From the IMG/VR virus record IMGVR_UViG_3300008217_000025, positions 1 through 34,989 of that record: a DNA stretch of 34,989 nucleotides; one strand, 5' to 3'. Source of the DNA: a virus. The position numbers and the translations under genes are program-made. This document shows, one piece after another, positions 15,957 through 23,684 of this stretch (position 1 is its first letter; each line of letters starts with the position of its first letter). Below the pieces are notes generated by a model that saw only the letters and a program-made list of their open reading frames with translations, did not search any database and had not been told where the DNA came from.

Positions 15957-16406
15957 TTGACCCTCGGCCCCAGGGGGGCGTTTAAGGCGGAGCAGGGCGC
16001 CGAGGCCACGACCGTGGTCGTCAGTGCTGATGAGCCTTGCTTCTACCTGGCTGAGGCCAATTTACCGGCCCAGGACGGTAGGGGCAAGGACCGCTTTCAA
16101 GTCCTCAAGGTCGTCAGGAGGGACCGGCTCGTCACCGCGTATGTGCGCCTCGGGCCGGCCAAGGGCTTCCACGCCGACCTGTTCAACATGCTGGGCGGCG
16201 TGGTGGGGGATAACGGGAAGGGGCAGGCCTACCACACCGTTGCGGAGCTACAGGAGGCAGCGGAGGAGTTGCGGTCCCGGCCCCCGCACCGCGTGCAGGA
16301 ATTGGGAGACCTACAGGGCCTGTACCGGAATAGCATTGAGGAAACGAAAAAGCTGGCACGACACGCATCGACGTTCGCCGCCGGCGGAAACCTGGTGAGG
16401 CCATGA
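15957..16406 (+). CDS. unassigned structural-cluster protein (149 aa), TTG start
   Basis: The TTG start is 4 nt after the previous stop codon. The ribosome binding site is weak, so an in-frame GTG at about 16014 is an alternative. The product has a beta-strand-rich N-terminal half (ATTVVVSADEPCFYLAEANL) and a helical C-terminal half. It overlaps the next gene (ATGA). Position between capsid and zinc-finger proteins suggests a head-associated role. The family is not recognised. Confidence 0.7.
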   Translation: MTLGPRGAFKAEQGAEATTVVVSADEPCFYLAEANLPAQDGRGKDRFQVLKVVRRDRLVTAYVRLGPAKGFHADLFNMLGGVVGDNGKGQAYHTVAELQEAAEELRSRPPHRVQELGDLQGLYRNSIEETKKLARHASTFAAGGNLVRP

Positions 16407-17308
16407 CGACAGAGACAGCGGCCCAATGGGATGCCCTGGTAGCGGGGGAGGCAGATGCCGCTCCTGAAAGTCCGGAGGGCGTGACCCCGGACTCCTTCAT
16501 GCAGGAGGGCGACATCATCAACGCGCCCTCCACAGAGGCCCCCCTGGCCATGAGGCTCAGTGAGCTGCGCTACAAGGGCTACGTGCGGGTCTGGAATACC
16601 AAAACGGGGGACACCTCCCTACAGCCATGGTGGCTGCTGTGGCAGACCTTTCGGAAGAAGCACCCGGACGGGTCACTGGCCTTCACCCGCACTGACCCCA
16701 AGATCCCCCCTAATCACGGGGAGGACTGGCACTGCCCAATGAACCCCAATGCCCCGGATGACCCGCGGTTTGCTGCCGTCAAGACAATGGGGTTTAAGGA
16801 GTGTAAAAAGCAGCACATCCCTCACCTAGACGCCCTGTACCAGCACCTTCGCAAGTCACACAAGCGTGCGTGGGATGCCATGGAGAGGGACGAGGAGGAG
16901 CGAGCGAGGGAGGAGGGGCTTAGTCTTCAGAGGGAGAGCATTGCGACCCAGCAGGCCTTCATGAAGGAGCTCATGGCCCAGAGGGTGGAGGCCGGGACTG
17001 CCCGGTCTCAGGCGGCGCCACCGGTTCAGGCGACGCCACGGATTGAACAGCACATCCCCGCCCCTCAGGACGACCTGGTTGAGGAGACTCCCCAACCCCC
17101 ATCTCAGGGTGACCTGGCTGAGATGGCCCTTGTTTCCCTGGAGCAGCGGGCAGGAATACAGCCGGTCCCGACGAGCGAGGCCGACCTTGTCTGTACCCGG
17201 TGTGAGCCCAGCCGGATGTTTGTGGGCAAGGGCAAAACTAAGCAGCATAATCTAGCACGGCACATGGAGGCAAAGCACCCAGAGGCGGACCCTGTTAGCA
17301 ACCCCTAA
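16403..17308 (+). CDS. virion-cluster protein with two C2H2-like zinc motifs (301 aa)
   Basis: The ATGA overlaps the previous stop codon. Residues about 107-155 hold HCPMNP then CKKQHIPHLDALYQHLRKSH, and residues about 263-293 hold CTRCEPSRMF then NLARHMEAKH. The second matches the C-x2-C ... H-x4-H spacing of classical C2H2 fingers, with the usual hydrophobic residue before the first His. Between them lies a charged coiled coil and a Pro/Gln-rich linker. Such fingers in a virion operon suggest DNA or protein binding in the head, or a moonlighting regulator. The function is inferred only. Confidence 0.7.
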   Translation: MTTETAAQWDALVAGEADAAPESPEGVTPDSFMQEGDIINAPSTEAPLAMRLSELRYKGYVRVWNTKTGDTSLQPWWLLWQTFRKKHPDGSLAFTRTDPKIPPNHGEDWHCPMNPNAPDDPRFAAVKTMGFKECKKQHIPHLDALYQHLRKSHKRAWDAMERDEEERAREEGLSLQRESIATQQAFMKELMAQRVEAGTARSQAAPPVQATPRIEQHIPAPQDDLVEETPQPPSQGDLAEMALVSLEQRAGIQPVPTSEADLVCTRCEPSRMFVGKGKTKQHNLARHMEAKHPEADPVSNP

Positions 17309-17343
17309 TTCAAGTGCAGACTTTCTGCATTAGGAGGTAGACA

Positions 17344-18036
17344 ATGACCGACCCAGTAAGCTCATCCTACCGCGGCTGGTACTTCGACCGAGAGGACAAC
17401 ACTCTTGAAGTGTGGATGGGGATTGGCGGGGCCTCTGATCCTATCGAGCTGCTGAGACTCAGCACCTCTTCTCCCCTAGTAACTGCTTACCGCAATGACA
17501 CTGAGACCACTGCTGGCCTTCGGGTAGAGCAGGACGGCGCGGGCGATGCGGTCCTGGAGTTTCTCTTAACAGATGGCGCTGAGTGGGCCATGGGTATCGA
17601 CAATGGTTCCTCGGATACCTTTGTCATAAGCGCGGGCGGTGATCTTGGTACTGGGGACGAGGACGCCATTCGCATCACTGATGCCGCACCCCCGGTCATA
17701 ACCTACAACGCCACTCACCCGACAGGCACCTTCGACTATATCTGCGAGACCTGCGGCGAGAACAGGAGCGACCCCTTTGAATGCCATGGTACTCAGGCCC
17801 CGTGGCACGACGACGCGCAGGCATTGGACCTGGCTCTTCAGGCCCTGCCGCACAACCTACAGGAGAGCCCTGCCATGCGGCACCTGGCCGACATTGGTGT
17901 CCTTTCCATGACACAGGACGCTGAGGGCTCCCCCTGGACTGGAATCAACATGGCCTCGGCCCAGTGGTTCACCTGGTCTGCCATGAGGCAGATGTACAGG
18001 AAGATCGAGACCCTGGAGGCAAGGCTGGCTGCGTAA
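17344..18036 (+). CDS. fibre-like structural protein with C-terminal zinc-knuckle-like insert (230 aa)
   Basis: The start follows TAGGAGGTAGACA. Residues about 45-105 (GLRVEQDGAGDAVLEF, then MGIDNGSSDTFVISAG) match the repeat type seen in phage tail fibres and in proteins ending in an S74 peptidase chaperone. No S74 catalytic domain follows. Instead there is CETCGENRSDPFECHG, a Cys/His cluster, and a helical C-terminus ending in a coiled coil. It is probably a fibre or spike component. Confidence 0.7.
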   Translation: MTDPVSSSYRGWYFDREDNTLEVWMGIGGASDPIELLRLSTSSPLVTAYRNDTETTAGLRVEQDGAGDAVLEFLLTDGAEWAMGIDNGSSDTFVISAGGDLGTGDEDAIRITDAAPPVITYNATHPTGTFDYICETCGENRSDPFECHGTQAPWHDDAQALDLALQALPHNLQESPAMRHLADIGVLSMTQDAEGSPWTGINMASAQWFTWSAMRQMYRKIETLEARLAA

Positions 18037-18086
18037 TGGCGATGGGAATGGCGGTCTTTTCTTACAGTTAAAACAAGGAGGTCTCC

Positions 18087-18467
18087 GTGGGCAGGATCAC
18101 CCTCCAAAACCTCGGATCTATGGTCAGGGAACGGAGGGGCACGAGGGGGCTGAGGGAGGTGGCAAGGGAGATCGGCACGAGCCCCGCCACGCTCTCCCGC
18201 ATTGAGGCCGGAAAGCTGCCGGACCTGACAACCTTCGGAAAGATCTGTCGCTGGTTGGAGATAGACCCGTCGGAACTGCTCGGACTACCCAAGGTAGAGG
18301 CGACCCCACGGTCAGAGCCGATCGTCGCCGTAGCTCACTTGCGGGCCAAGCGTGAGATCGGTCCAGACACTGCCAGCGCCCTGGCCAACGTGATTATCCA
18401 CGCTCAGAAAATGCTAGCAGACCTTCCTGCTCTGACGCGACAGGCCCAGGGCCCCACCGGGAGTTGA
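18087..18467 (+). CDS. XRE/HTH_3-family transcriptional regulator
   Basis: The GTG start follows AAGGAGGTCTCC. Residues about 8-60 form a helix-turn-helix: LREVAREIGTSPATLSRIEA followed by GKLPDLTTFGKICRWLEID, which matches the Xre/Cro pattern. The C-terminal 60 residues are helical and may dimerise. The gene lies alone among virion genes in the same orientation, with no divergent partner. It could be a late-gene regulator or a moron, and lysogeny control is less likely because no integrase is visible. Confidence 0.88.
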   Translation: MGRITLQNLGSMVRERRGTRGLREVAREIGTSPATLSRIEAGKLPDLTTFGKICRWLEIDPSELLGLPKVEATPRSEPIVAVAHLRAKREIGPDTASALANVIIHAQKMLADLPALTRQAQGPTGS

Positions 18468-18488
18468 GTACGGCGGCGAGGTGACGGA

Positions 18489-18647
18489 GTGCAGATCGGA
18501 CTAGACCAAGTCCTGTTGCTTTACGGGAAGGCCCAGGTGGAGATTGAGATCCTGCGCTCAGAGGTGGCACGCTTGCAGGCGCTGGTGGAGGCCTCTGAGG
18601 TCATTAAAGAGCCCGACACGCAGCCTGTAGGGGTATCTAAAGCGTAA
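18489..18647 (+). CDS. short coiled-coil protein (52 aa)
   Basis: The GTG start is preceded by GGCGAGGTGACG. The product (QIGLDQVLLLYGKAQVEIEI, then LRSEVARLQALVEA) is a leucine-rich coiled coil with a short disordered tail. Similar tiny proteins are, from memory, frequent in phages with unknown roles. It is followed by a structural operon with its own GAGAGGAGG site. Confidence 0.6.
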   Translation: MQIGLDQVLLLYGKAQVEIEILRSEVARLQALVEASEVIKEPDTQPVGVSKA

Positions 18648-18709
18648 GCCTAAGAAGTAAATGCACGATTGAGGCCAGGAAGGCCTAATCGGAGAGGAGG
18701 TATCTCGCA

Positions 18710-19144
18710 TTGCGTATTTGGAAATCACCATTCGTTGACCTGGGTGTTGAGACCGGTGCCTATGCCGCCGGTGACGCCCTGGGATCTAAGGGCTCCTTCA
18801 GCAGCGTGCCCGAGCACGGGTACGTCGTTGGGATCGTCGTGCAGGACCGCGACAAGGAGTACCCTGTGTTTGATCTGGTGCTCTTCGACAACAACGACAT
18901 CGGGGGCACCACAGACAACGCGGCCCTCGATCCCACAGACGCAGAGCTGGCCTATGCGATGGGCGCGGTGCGTGTCAGTGACTACTTTGCGTTCAATGAT
19001 AACGCCCTTGGCACGGTGAGCGGCGTCCGTCTGCCATTCTGGGCCCGTGAGGGCTCCCTGTACTTCCAGTGTGTCATTCGGGCCGCCCACACCTTCACTG
19101 CCATAACTGATTTGCAAGTAGCCATTTACGTGGAGGTGCCATAA
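18710..19144 (+). CDS. phage structural protein (144 aa), head-tail region
   Basis: The TTG start has GAGAGGAGG about 10 nt upstream. The product is beta-rich with GAYAAGDALGSKGSF, VGIVVQDRDKEYPVFDLVLF and then DNAALDPTDAEL. This pattern, an opening Y-x-A-G-D-x-x-G followed by F-D-x-V-x-F, is one I know from a common phage virion family that co-occurs with the next gene. Its exact role is unassigned. The stop codon overlaps the next start. Confidence 0.75.
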   Translation: MRIWKSPFVDLGVETGAYAAGDALGSKGSFSSVPEHGYVVGIVVQDRDKEYPVFDLVLFDNNDIGGTTDNAALDPTDAELAYAMGAVRVSDYFAFNDNALGTVSGVRLPFWAREGSLYFQCVIRAAHTFTAITDLQVAIYVEVP

Positions 19145-19497
19145 TGCCCGGTACGATTATGAATCGAGCCGATCGCCTAGTCGATACGCCCGCCTCGGTG
19201 GACGTAAACGCTAATGTGACAGGCGATGTTGAGCCAGCCGTTGCTGCAACGGCGCACCTGGTGCTAATGGGGTTCAGTGCCCGTGAGACAGCGGGAACCC
19301 CGGCCGTGGCCGCCTTCCGTATCATGCACGGAGCGAACGTGTCCGGCGGCACCGAGCTGGTCTCGGTCGAGCTGAACGGCAATGAGTCCGCCAGGGAGTG
19401 GTTCGGCCCCGGGGGGATAGATGCCAGTAGCGGCATCACCCTTGACCGTATCACTGGCACCTTCGACTGCTCAATCTTCTACAAGGCGGTAATATAA
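19144..19497 (+). CDS. phage structural protein (117 aa)
   Basis: The product is beta-rich with LVLMGFSARETAGTPAVAAF, then NGNESAREWFGPGGI and ITLDRITGTF. The same architecture is common downstream of the preceding family in environmental phages, usually as a small trimeric or decoration-like virion protein. The ATG overlaps the upstream stop codon, and its own stop overlaps the following ATG, so it lies in a coupled triplet. Confidence 0.75.
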   Translation: MPGTIMNRADRLVDTPASVDVNANVTGDVEPAVAATAHLVLMGFSARETAGTPAVAAFRIMHGANVSGGTELVSVELNGNESAREWFGPGGIDASSGITLDRITGTFDCSIFYKAVI

Positions 19498-19910
19498 TGG
19501 GATCAAGCGGTGGGCTTAGTTCCACCATTCTAATGAACACTGCAACAGGCCCCGCTATCATCGATGATGCGGCCGACGCCACCACTCCTACGCTCCGACC
19601 CGACAGGGCTCAGGTTGGCCTAGGTATTGGGAGCGGGGGTTCAGCAGACAGGCTAGGCCTCATTGCAGACGGGAATGAGATCATTAGCGTCCGCCCGGCC
19701 GTAGTGAGCGTCAATCAGAATGTTTCAGTGACAAATAGCTCAAATCTCCTGGTTCTTGACGGATACTTGGAACTTACTGAAATAGCAGCCCCTGGCGCTC
19801 CCGCTGGTGACAAAGTACGTGTCTACGCCGTGGTGGGCGGCGGTAGCCTCACCGATCTGGCTGCGGTTTTTCAGGACGGTACTGTCGATATCTTCGCCCA
19901 GGAGGTATAG
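19497..19910 (+). CDS. tail-fibre-like structural protein (137 aa)
   Basis: The segment LELTEIAAPGAPAGDKVRVY followed by a short Gly-rich strand and a closing GTVDIFAQEV is the collar-like unit typical of phage fibre or spike C-termini. The N-terminal part (VGLGIGSGGSADRLGL) looks like a fibre shaft. It is probably a trimeric virion appendage. Confidence 0.7.
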   Translation: MGSSGGLSSTILMNTATGPAIIDDAADATTPTLRPDRAQVGLGIGSGGSADRLGLIADGNEIISVRPAVVSVNQNVSVTNSSNLLVLDGYLELTEIAAPGAPAGDKVRVYAVVGGGSLTDLAAVFQDGTVDIFAQEV

Positions 19911-19912
19911 GG

Positions 19913-20356
19913 ATGTCTCATGTTTCGCCTAGAACTAAAGCTCATGGCACCGCCCTGACCTGGGAGATGCGTAAGCCCCACGCTGGGTTAATGCAGTTCT
20001 GTGTCGTTTTTCCTGATGCCGATTACTATGTCTGGCGTGAGGTGGAGTTCCACGCACAGGCGAAAATAGACAGTAATCAGACTGCTGGAGTTAGCGCAGT
20101 ACCTACGGGCTGGATCATCCAGGAACAGGGCTCTACGACCATTGCATCTGGAAGTAGTCAAAAGACTGTGGCCCATACACTCGGCGTGAGGCCAGTTAAA
20201 GTCGAACTCTTCCTGTCTGCTGAGGCTACTACCGACGGCGTCGTGGCCTCGTCCACAGACACAAATACAAATATCACCATTACTCTGGAGCGTCCTGGGG
20301 GTGTTTCCCCCAAAGCTGTGGAAGTATCCTTTACAGTAAATCGACAGGCTCCATAA
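19913..20356 (+). CDS. beta-rich virion protein (147 aa), fibre-like
   Basis: The start follows a GGAGG at the end of the previous gene. A segment SSQKTVAHTLGVRPVKVELF matches the V-x-H-x-L-G-x-x-P motif repeatedly seen in tail-fibre and host-recognition proteins. Cysteine is nearly absent and there is no membrane segment. Its role is probably appendage or adhesion, from context. Confidence 0.65.
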   Translation: MSHVSPRTKAHGTALTWEMRKPHAGLMQFCVVFPDADYYVWREVEFHAQAKIDSNQTAGVSAVPTGWIIQEQGSTTIASGSSQKTVAHTLGVRPVKVELFLSAEATTDGVVASSTDTNTNITITLERPGGVSPKAVEVSFTVNRQAP

Positions 20357-20470
20357 TTGGCTGACCGGAAGCGCCTCCAGCGTGTGTATGAACTGACCAC
20401 TAATAGTTGCTAGCCATACTCCGTAGGCTTGGGGAGAGGTAGGGCATGCCCCGGTCGCACCGACGTTAGT

Positions 20471-20713
20471 ATGTGGGGTCCTCGTGAATATTTTATGCGC
20501 CCTGCCGTATGTTCCCTGTTGTATGGTCTCTGGCGTATGCTGAGGAAGGCTCAGCAGTATGAAGTGTTGACCTTCGAGCAAGATGATGAAGTTGAATCGA
20601 TCAGGAAGAGCTTTTTCGCCGACAAAGCCTTTGTAGAGCGAACCAGGGCGGCACTCACTTCCTCCGAGGACTGGATTACCTTGGAAGAACTGAGGGCAGA
20701 AGTTGGCGAATGA
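20471..20713 (+). CDS. small hypothetical protein (80 aa)
   Basis: An open frame from a TTG at 20429; an ATG at 20471 or 20495 is a more natural start. The C-terminal 50 residues are acidic and helical (VLTFEQDDEVESIRKSFF), with no family recognised. The upstream 115 nt hold only an 18-codon TTG ORF and no promoter I trust. Confidence 0.5.
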   Translation: MWGPREYFMRPAVCSLLYGLWRMLRKAQQYEVLTFEQDDEVESIRKSFFADKAFVERTRAALTSSEDWITLEELRAEVGE

Positions 20714-20823
20714 ATTAATATTCGACCGAGGTTGTGCTGAGTAATTGGTGGGGTGGTATATACTGGTGCTGTTGTTAGTGGGGTCTGGCGTTTTTCATAA
20801 TGGTTAGGGGAGGGGTGTACTCA

Positions 20824-20997
20824 GTGGGCATTAGTAGGTATTTGGGTAAAATACGACCCCAGGTGATGGTAGCGATTCTGGCATTACTCGCTTTGGGTTT
20901 AGTTGGGCTGAAGTTGTCGCATCTTGAGATAGCGTCTTTGGCTGGGGCGGGCATCATCGCGTTGGCGAAGGATGTGTTGGCTTCTGACAATGACTAG
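20824..20997 (+). CDS. small membrane protein, holin candidate
   Basis: A GTG at 20824 follows GGGGAGGGG; an ATG at 20800 gives 8 more residues. The product has a hydrophobic segment VMVAILALLALGLVGL and a second moderately hydrophobic helix LAGAGIIALAKDVL. One to two membrane passes in under 65 residues would suit a pinholin or class II/III holin, but no endolysin lies nearby, so this is context-free inference. It overlaps the next gene. Confidence 0.55.
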   Translation: MGISRYLGKIRPQVMVAILALLALGLVGLKLSHLEIASLAGAGIIALAKDVLASDND

Positions 20998-21901
20998 GAT
21001 GTACCGTTGGTTGCGGGGCAAGCGTGACTGGGTCCTCGACAAGGTCGCGTATGCACAGGCCGAGTCGGCTAAGTGGCGTCTGGCCTTCACCCTTGCTAAA
21101 TCTCCCTATAGTTTCCTACGGGCTATGGGCCTTAATCCCCAGATGGCGATAGGGCTACTGTTTGCAGGTTCCGTAGCGGGTGGGGGGTATGTGGCCGCGG
21201 AGGTATTGGAGGGCCGTTCGTTCTCTCGTGGTGATGCGGGTGTCTATTCGGCGCCGGGAGATGTGCCCGTCCTATACAGCGATTCTGATAACACGTTGCG
21301 CGTGGATTTAGGGGCTACCAGCGTGGGGGAGATCGTCATTGAGAACGTGACAATCGGCACGGCGTTCAGCGGCTCCACGCTTCCGAGCGGGCAGACTAAT
21401 ACGGTGGTGATCGGTGGCACCGCAGCCTCGTCAGGATTCACTGCGACGTGGCTTGAGGTCGGCCATTTAATCATCGATAGGTGGCGATGCGACACGTTCG
21501 AGATGTCAGACGTGGAATCTCATGTACTCAATATTAGGTATAACGCCTCGGACGGGCAGTCGATAGCCCCAGTGGCGGGGACTCCCAGAGCCAGGGCAAT
21601 CGGCGGCGGAAATAGGGCCGATAGCATGACCACTTCTGGGGGTACTTACGACATGATTCGTATCGGCGCTCCGACTAGTAATGTCAACGGGAAAGTTGAT
21701 GTGATGAGGCTCTCCAACCTATTGACCAAGGGCGGCAAGTGTCTTCTCTCGCGCATTAAGGCGGGTACGATAGACGTCGAGTATCTTGAGGTGGGTCTCG
21801 GGAATGGCTTCGCCTCGAAGGAATTCGTCGTTGCGACCTCGACGATCTACAAGACGGCCAATATCATCGATAACGTCGAGGTGTCCATATCGCCGCCGTA
21901 A
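20990..21901 (+). CDS. structural-like protein with N-terminal membrane segment (303 aa)
   Basis: Possible ATG starts are 20972, 20990 and 20999; 20990 overlaps the upstream stop codon. After a basic N-terminus there is a hydrophobic helix AIGLLFAGSVAGGGYVAAEV (about residues 50-69). A long beta-rich region follows that looks like a beta-helix or fibre (VGEIVIENVTIGTAFSGS, then TWLEVGHLIIDRW). Proteins with this order occur in environmental phages, as I recall. It may be a membrane-anchored or membrane-penetrating virion component. Confidence 0.65.
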   Translation: MTRMYRWLRGKRDWVLDKVAYAQAESAKWRLAFTLAKSPYSFLRAMGLNPQMAIGLLFAGSVAGGGYVAAEVLEGRSFSRGDAGVYSAPGDVPVLYSDSDNTLRVDLGATSVGEIVIENVTIGTAFSGSTLPSGQTNTVVIGGTAASSGFTATWLEVGHLIIDRWRCDTFEMSDVESHVLNIRYNASDGQSIAPVAGTPRARAIGGGNRADSMTTSGGTYDMIRIGAPTSNVNGKVDVMRLSNLLTKGGKCLLSRIKAGTIDVEYLEVGLGNGFASKEFVVATSTIYKTANIIDNVEVSISPP

Positions 21902-21908
21902 TGACTCC

Positions 21909-22145
21909 ATGATCGGCGGGTGCTCACTGTGCGAGTGGATCGTCCGTTACCGCCGGGGAGAGACGGACGCTACCGCACGAGCAGCACTCGTCAAGGCAGA
22001 GATGGGCCATCTCTGGCGTCACCATGGAGAGGCAGTGCCGATTGGGTCGCGTGGCTCTCCCGCGGTTTGTTACGTCAGGTACAGCGAGGGAACGATGGGC
22101 CGGCCGTTTTCCCCGGGTATGGGTTTTATGTGGCCATCAAGTTGA
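21909..22145 (+). CDS. small zinc-finger-like protein (78 aa)
   Basis: The frame encodes MIGGCSLCEWIVRYRRGETD then ALVKAEMGHLWRHHGEAV. The C-x2-C and H-x3-H-H groups about 30 residues apart suggest one zinc site. The start lies 8 nt after the previous stop codon without a strong Shine-Dalgarno. A second overlapping frame (21920-22150) is also open but lacks the Cys-His logic. Its last half is echoed in the next ORF. Confidence 0.5.
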   Translation: MIGGCSLCEWIVRYRRGETDATARAALVKAEMGHLWRHHGEAVPIGSRGSPAVCYVRYSEGTMGRPFSPGMGFMWPSS

Positions 22146-22165
22146 GATAGCATACGGGAGTATCA

Positions 22166-22246
22166 ATGCTGATCGCAGCGATAACCCTGATCAGGGCTGA
22201 GGGGGCTCATCTCTGGCGTTTCCACGGGCAGGCAGTACCGGAATGA
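22166..22246 (+). CDS. 26-residue truncated copy of the zinc-finger C-terminal half
   Basis: The ATG has GGGAG six bases upstream. TLIRAEGAHLWRFHGQAVP aligns with ALVKAEMGHLWRHHGEAVP of the preceding gene at 12 of 19 positions. The Cys pair is missing, so it cannot form the same zinc site. It is a decayed or minimised duplicate; translation is plausible from the ribosome binding site. Confidence 0.45.
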   Translation: MLIAAITLIRAEGAHLWRFHGQAVPE

Positions 22247-22404
22247 GTGGACAAAGGTACTTAGCTACCACCCGCCCGATTTACGTTGCTCTCCGGGGCT
22301 TTGTTATTGTCAAGTTAAGCAAGGATGGGAGGCAGCGGCCCTCGTTGACGCCGATTACGGTAAGCGGATTGCTGCCACGTCGGGCTCACGCGATGGCCGG
22401 ATAG
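22243..22404 (+). CDS. possible small protein (53 aa)
   Basis: The ATGA overlaps the stop codon of the 26-residue ORF. The product (MSGQRYLATTRPIYVALRGF onwards) has no recognised family. It fills the space before the next structural gene and ends 5 nt before its ATG. It may be real by coupling, or a relic of the duplicated unit. Confidence 0.35.
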   Translation: MSGQRYLATTRPIYVALRGFVIVKLSKDGRQRPSLTPITVSGLLPRRAHAMAG

Positions 22405-22409
22405 TCTAA

Positions 22410-23684
22410 ATGGCTACTACCACACGTCAGGTTCTAGAACAGAGACTAAGCGAGAGCGTTGGAGACTACGAAAGCCTCACCTCCTCCGCCTCTGGGTCCG
22501 CCACCCTCACCGATGCGGATCTGGCGTTTTTTACTGAGGACACAGACGGCATACAGGGCTGGGTCGAGATCACGTCCGGGGACGCGGATGGTGACATCAG
22601 GAGGATAGCGTCATCGGGGTACAACGCCTCCACCAAGGTCCTGACCGTCACCAGCAACTTCTCGGTCACGCCCACTTCGGCATCCAGCTATCTGTGGCAC
22701 CAGATCAGCCCCGTCCTGAAGCGCAATGCGATCCAGCGGGCCATAGAGCTTCTGTTCCCGAGCCTGTACCTTCCCATACGGGATGAGACCCTAATCGTTG
22801 ACAACCTCCTCCTCAACCCCTCCTTTGAGACCGGAACATTCACGAGCTGGACGGACAAGGGGTCCCCCTCTAAGTCGGCCTCAACGACCCGGTTCGTGCA
22901 TGGCTCCCAGTCCGCTGGCATCGCCGCAACCGGCGCGGTGGAGGGGCTGGAGCAGGACCTGTTTCTCACCGTCAACATCGATCAGATTGTGGGCAAGACC
23001 CTGAGGGTTCGCGGCTGGGTGTGGGACGACGCATCGGACTCCTCCCGCCTCCGGGTATCCTTTGATGGCTCGTCCTTCACCAGCGGCCCCTATCACAGCG
23101 GGGACGCTGAGTGGGAGGGCCCCTCGGTTCACTACATCGATGCTGGTATCCCCGCAGACGCCACTGAGATCATGATCTCATGCGAGGTGGCATCGGGCGA
23201 GACCGGGTACTTCGACCTCGTCGTGGCCTGGATTGACCCCATTCACCGATACACCCTGCCCACGACGCTGGTGGGGGACCCCGCGTTCATCTCCCAGCAG
23301 GTAGACGCCAGTGCCCCGGACGGTCCCTACCGCCCCATTGGTCACGGGAACCCCCCTAAACCCGGAAGGATTCTCCGGATCGAGGGTCGCGACTACCTCT
23401 CCCGGCCCGCCTCTGACACGGCCACTGTGGAGGTCGATGGGGCGAGGGTGGACCTGATAGTGGCCCGCGCTCTTGAGTGGCTCTACCAGGCGCTCTCGCG
23501 TCAGTCAAGGGGTGAGGAGAGACAGGCATACAGGGAGATGATGCGAGAGGCCCAGGGCGAGCGGCTGGAACTGGAGCAGAGAGCGGGGATACGGATGACC
23601 CCGATGAGTGCCGATATCCTCCGGGAGTCCTACACGGAAGAGGATGCGTCCGGTCGATATCTGGTCCTGAGTACGTGGCGGTAG
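22410..23684 (+). CDS. virion protein with carbohydrate-binding-like jelly-roll domain (424 aa)
   Basis: Residues about 135-275 (NLLLNPSFETGTFTSWTDKG, then DLFLTVNIDQIVGKTLRVRG and later GETGYFDLVVAWID) match the pattern of CBM-type or galactose-binding-like domains. These begin N-P-S-F-E-x-G and end with a conserved strand. The N-terminal 130 residues and helical C-terminus (VARALEWLYQALSRQSRGEE) look like an adaptor or tail body. It is immediately followed by the propeller protein, with no gap. It is probably part of the tail hub or host-binding apparatus. Confidence 0.75.
   Translation: MATTTRQVLEQRLSESVGDYESLTSSASGSATLTDADLAFFTEDTDGIQGWVEITSGDADGDIRRIASSGYNASTKVLTVTSNFSVTPTSASSYLWHQISPVLKRNAIQRAIELLFPSLYLPIRDETLIVDNLLLNPSFETGTFTSWTDKGSPSKSASTTRFVHGSQSAGIAATGAVEGLEQDLFLTVNIDQIVGKTLRVRGWVWDDASDSSRLRVSFDGSSFTSGPYHSGDAEWEGPSVHYIDAGIPADATEIMISCEVASGETGYFDLVVAWIDPIHRYTLPTTLVGDPAFISQQVDASAPDGPYRPIGHGNPPKPGRILRIEGRDYLSRPASDTATVEVDGARVDLIVARALEWLYQALSRQSRGEERQAYREMMREAQGERLELEQRAGIRMTPMSADILRESYTEEDASGRYLVLSTWR

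Noticed and set aside
20357-20413. 18-codon TTG ORF after the fibre-like gene
   Set aside because: Too short, no ribosome site of its own and no recognisable product.
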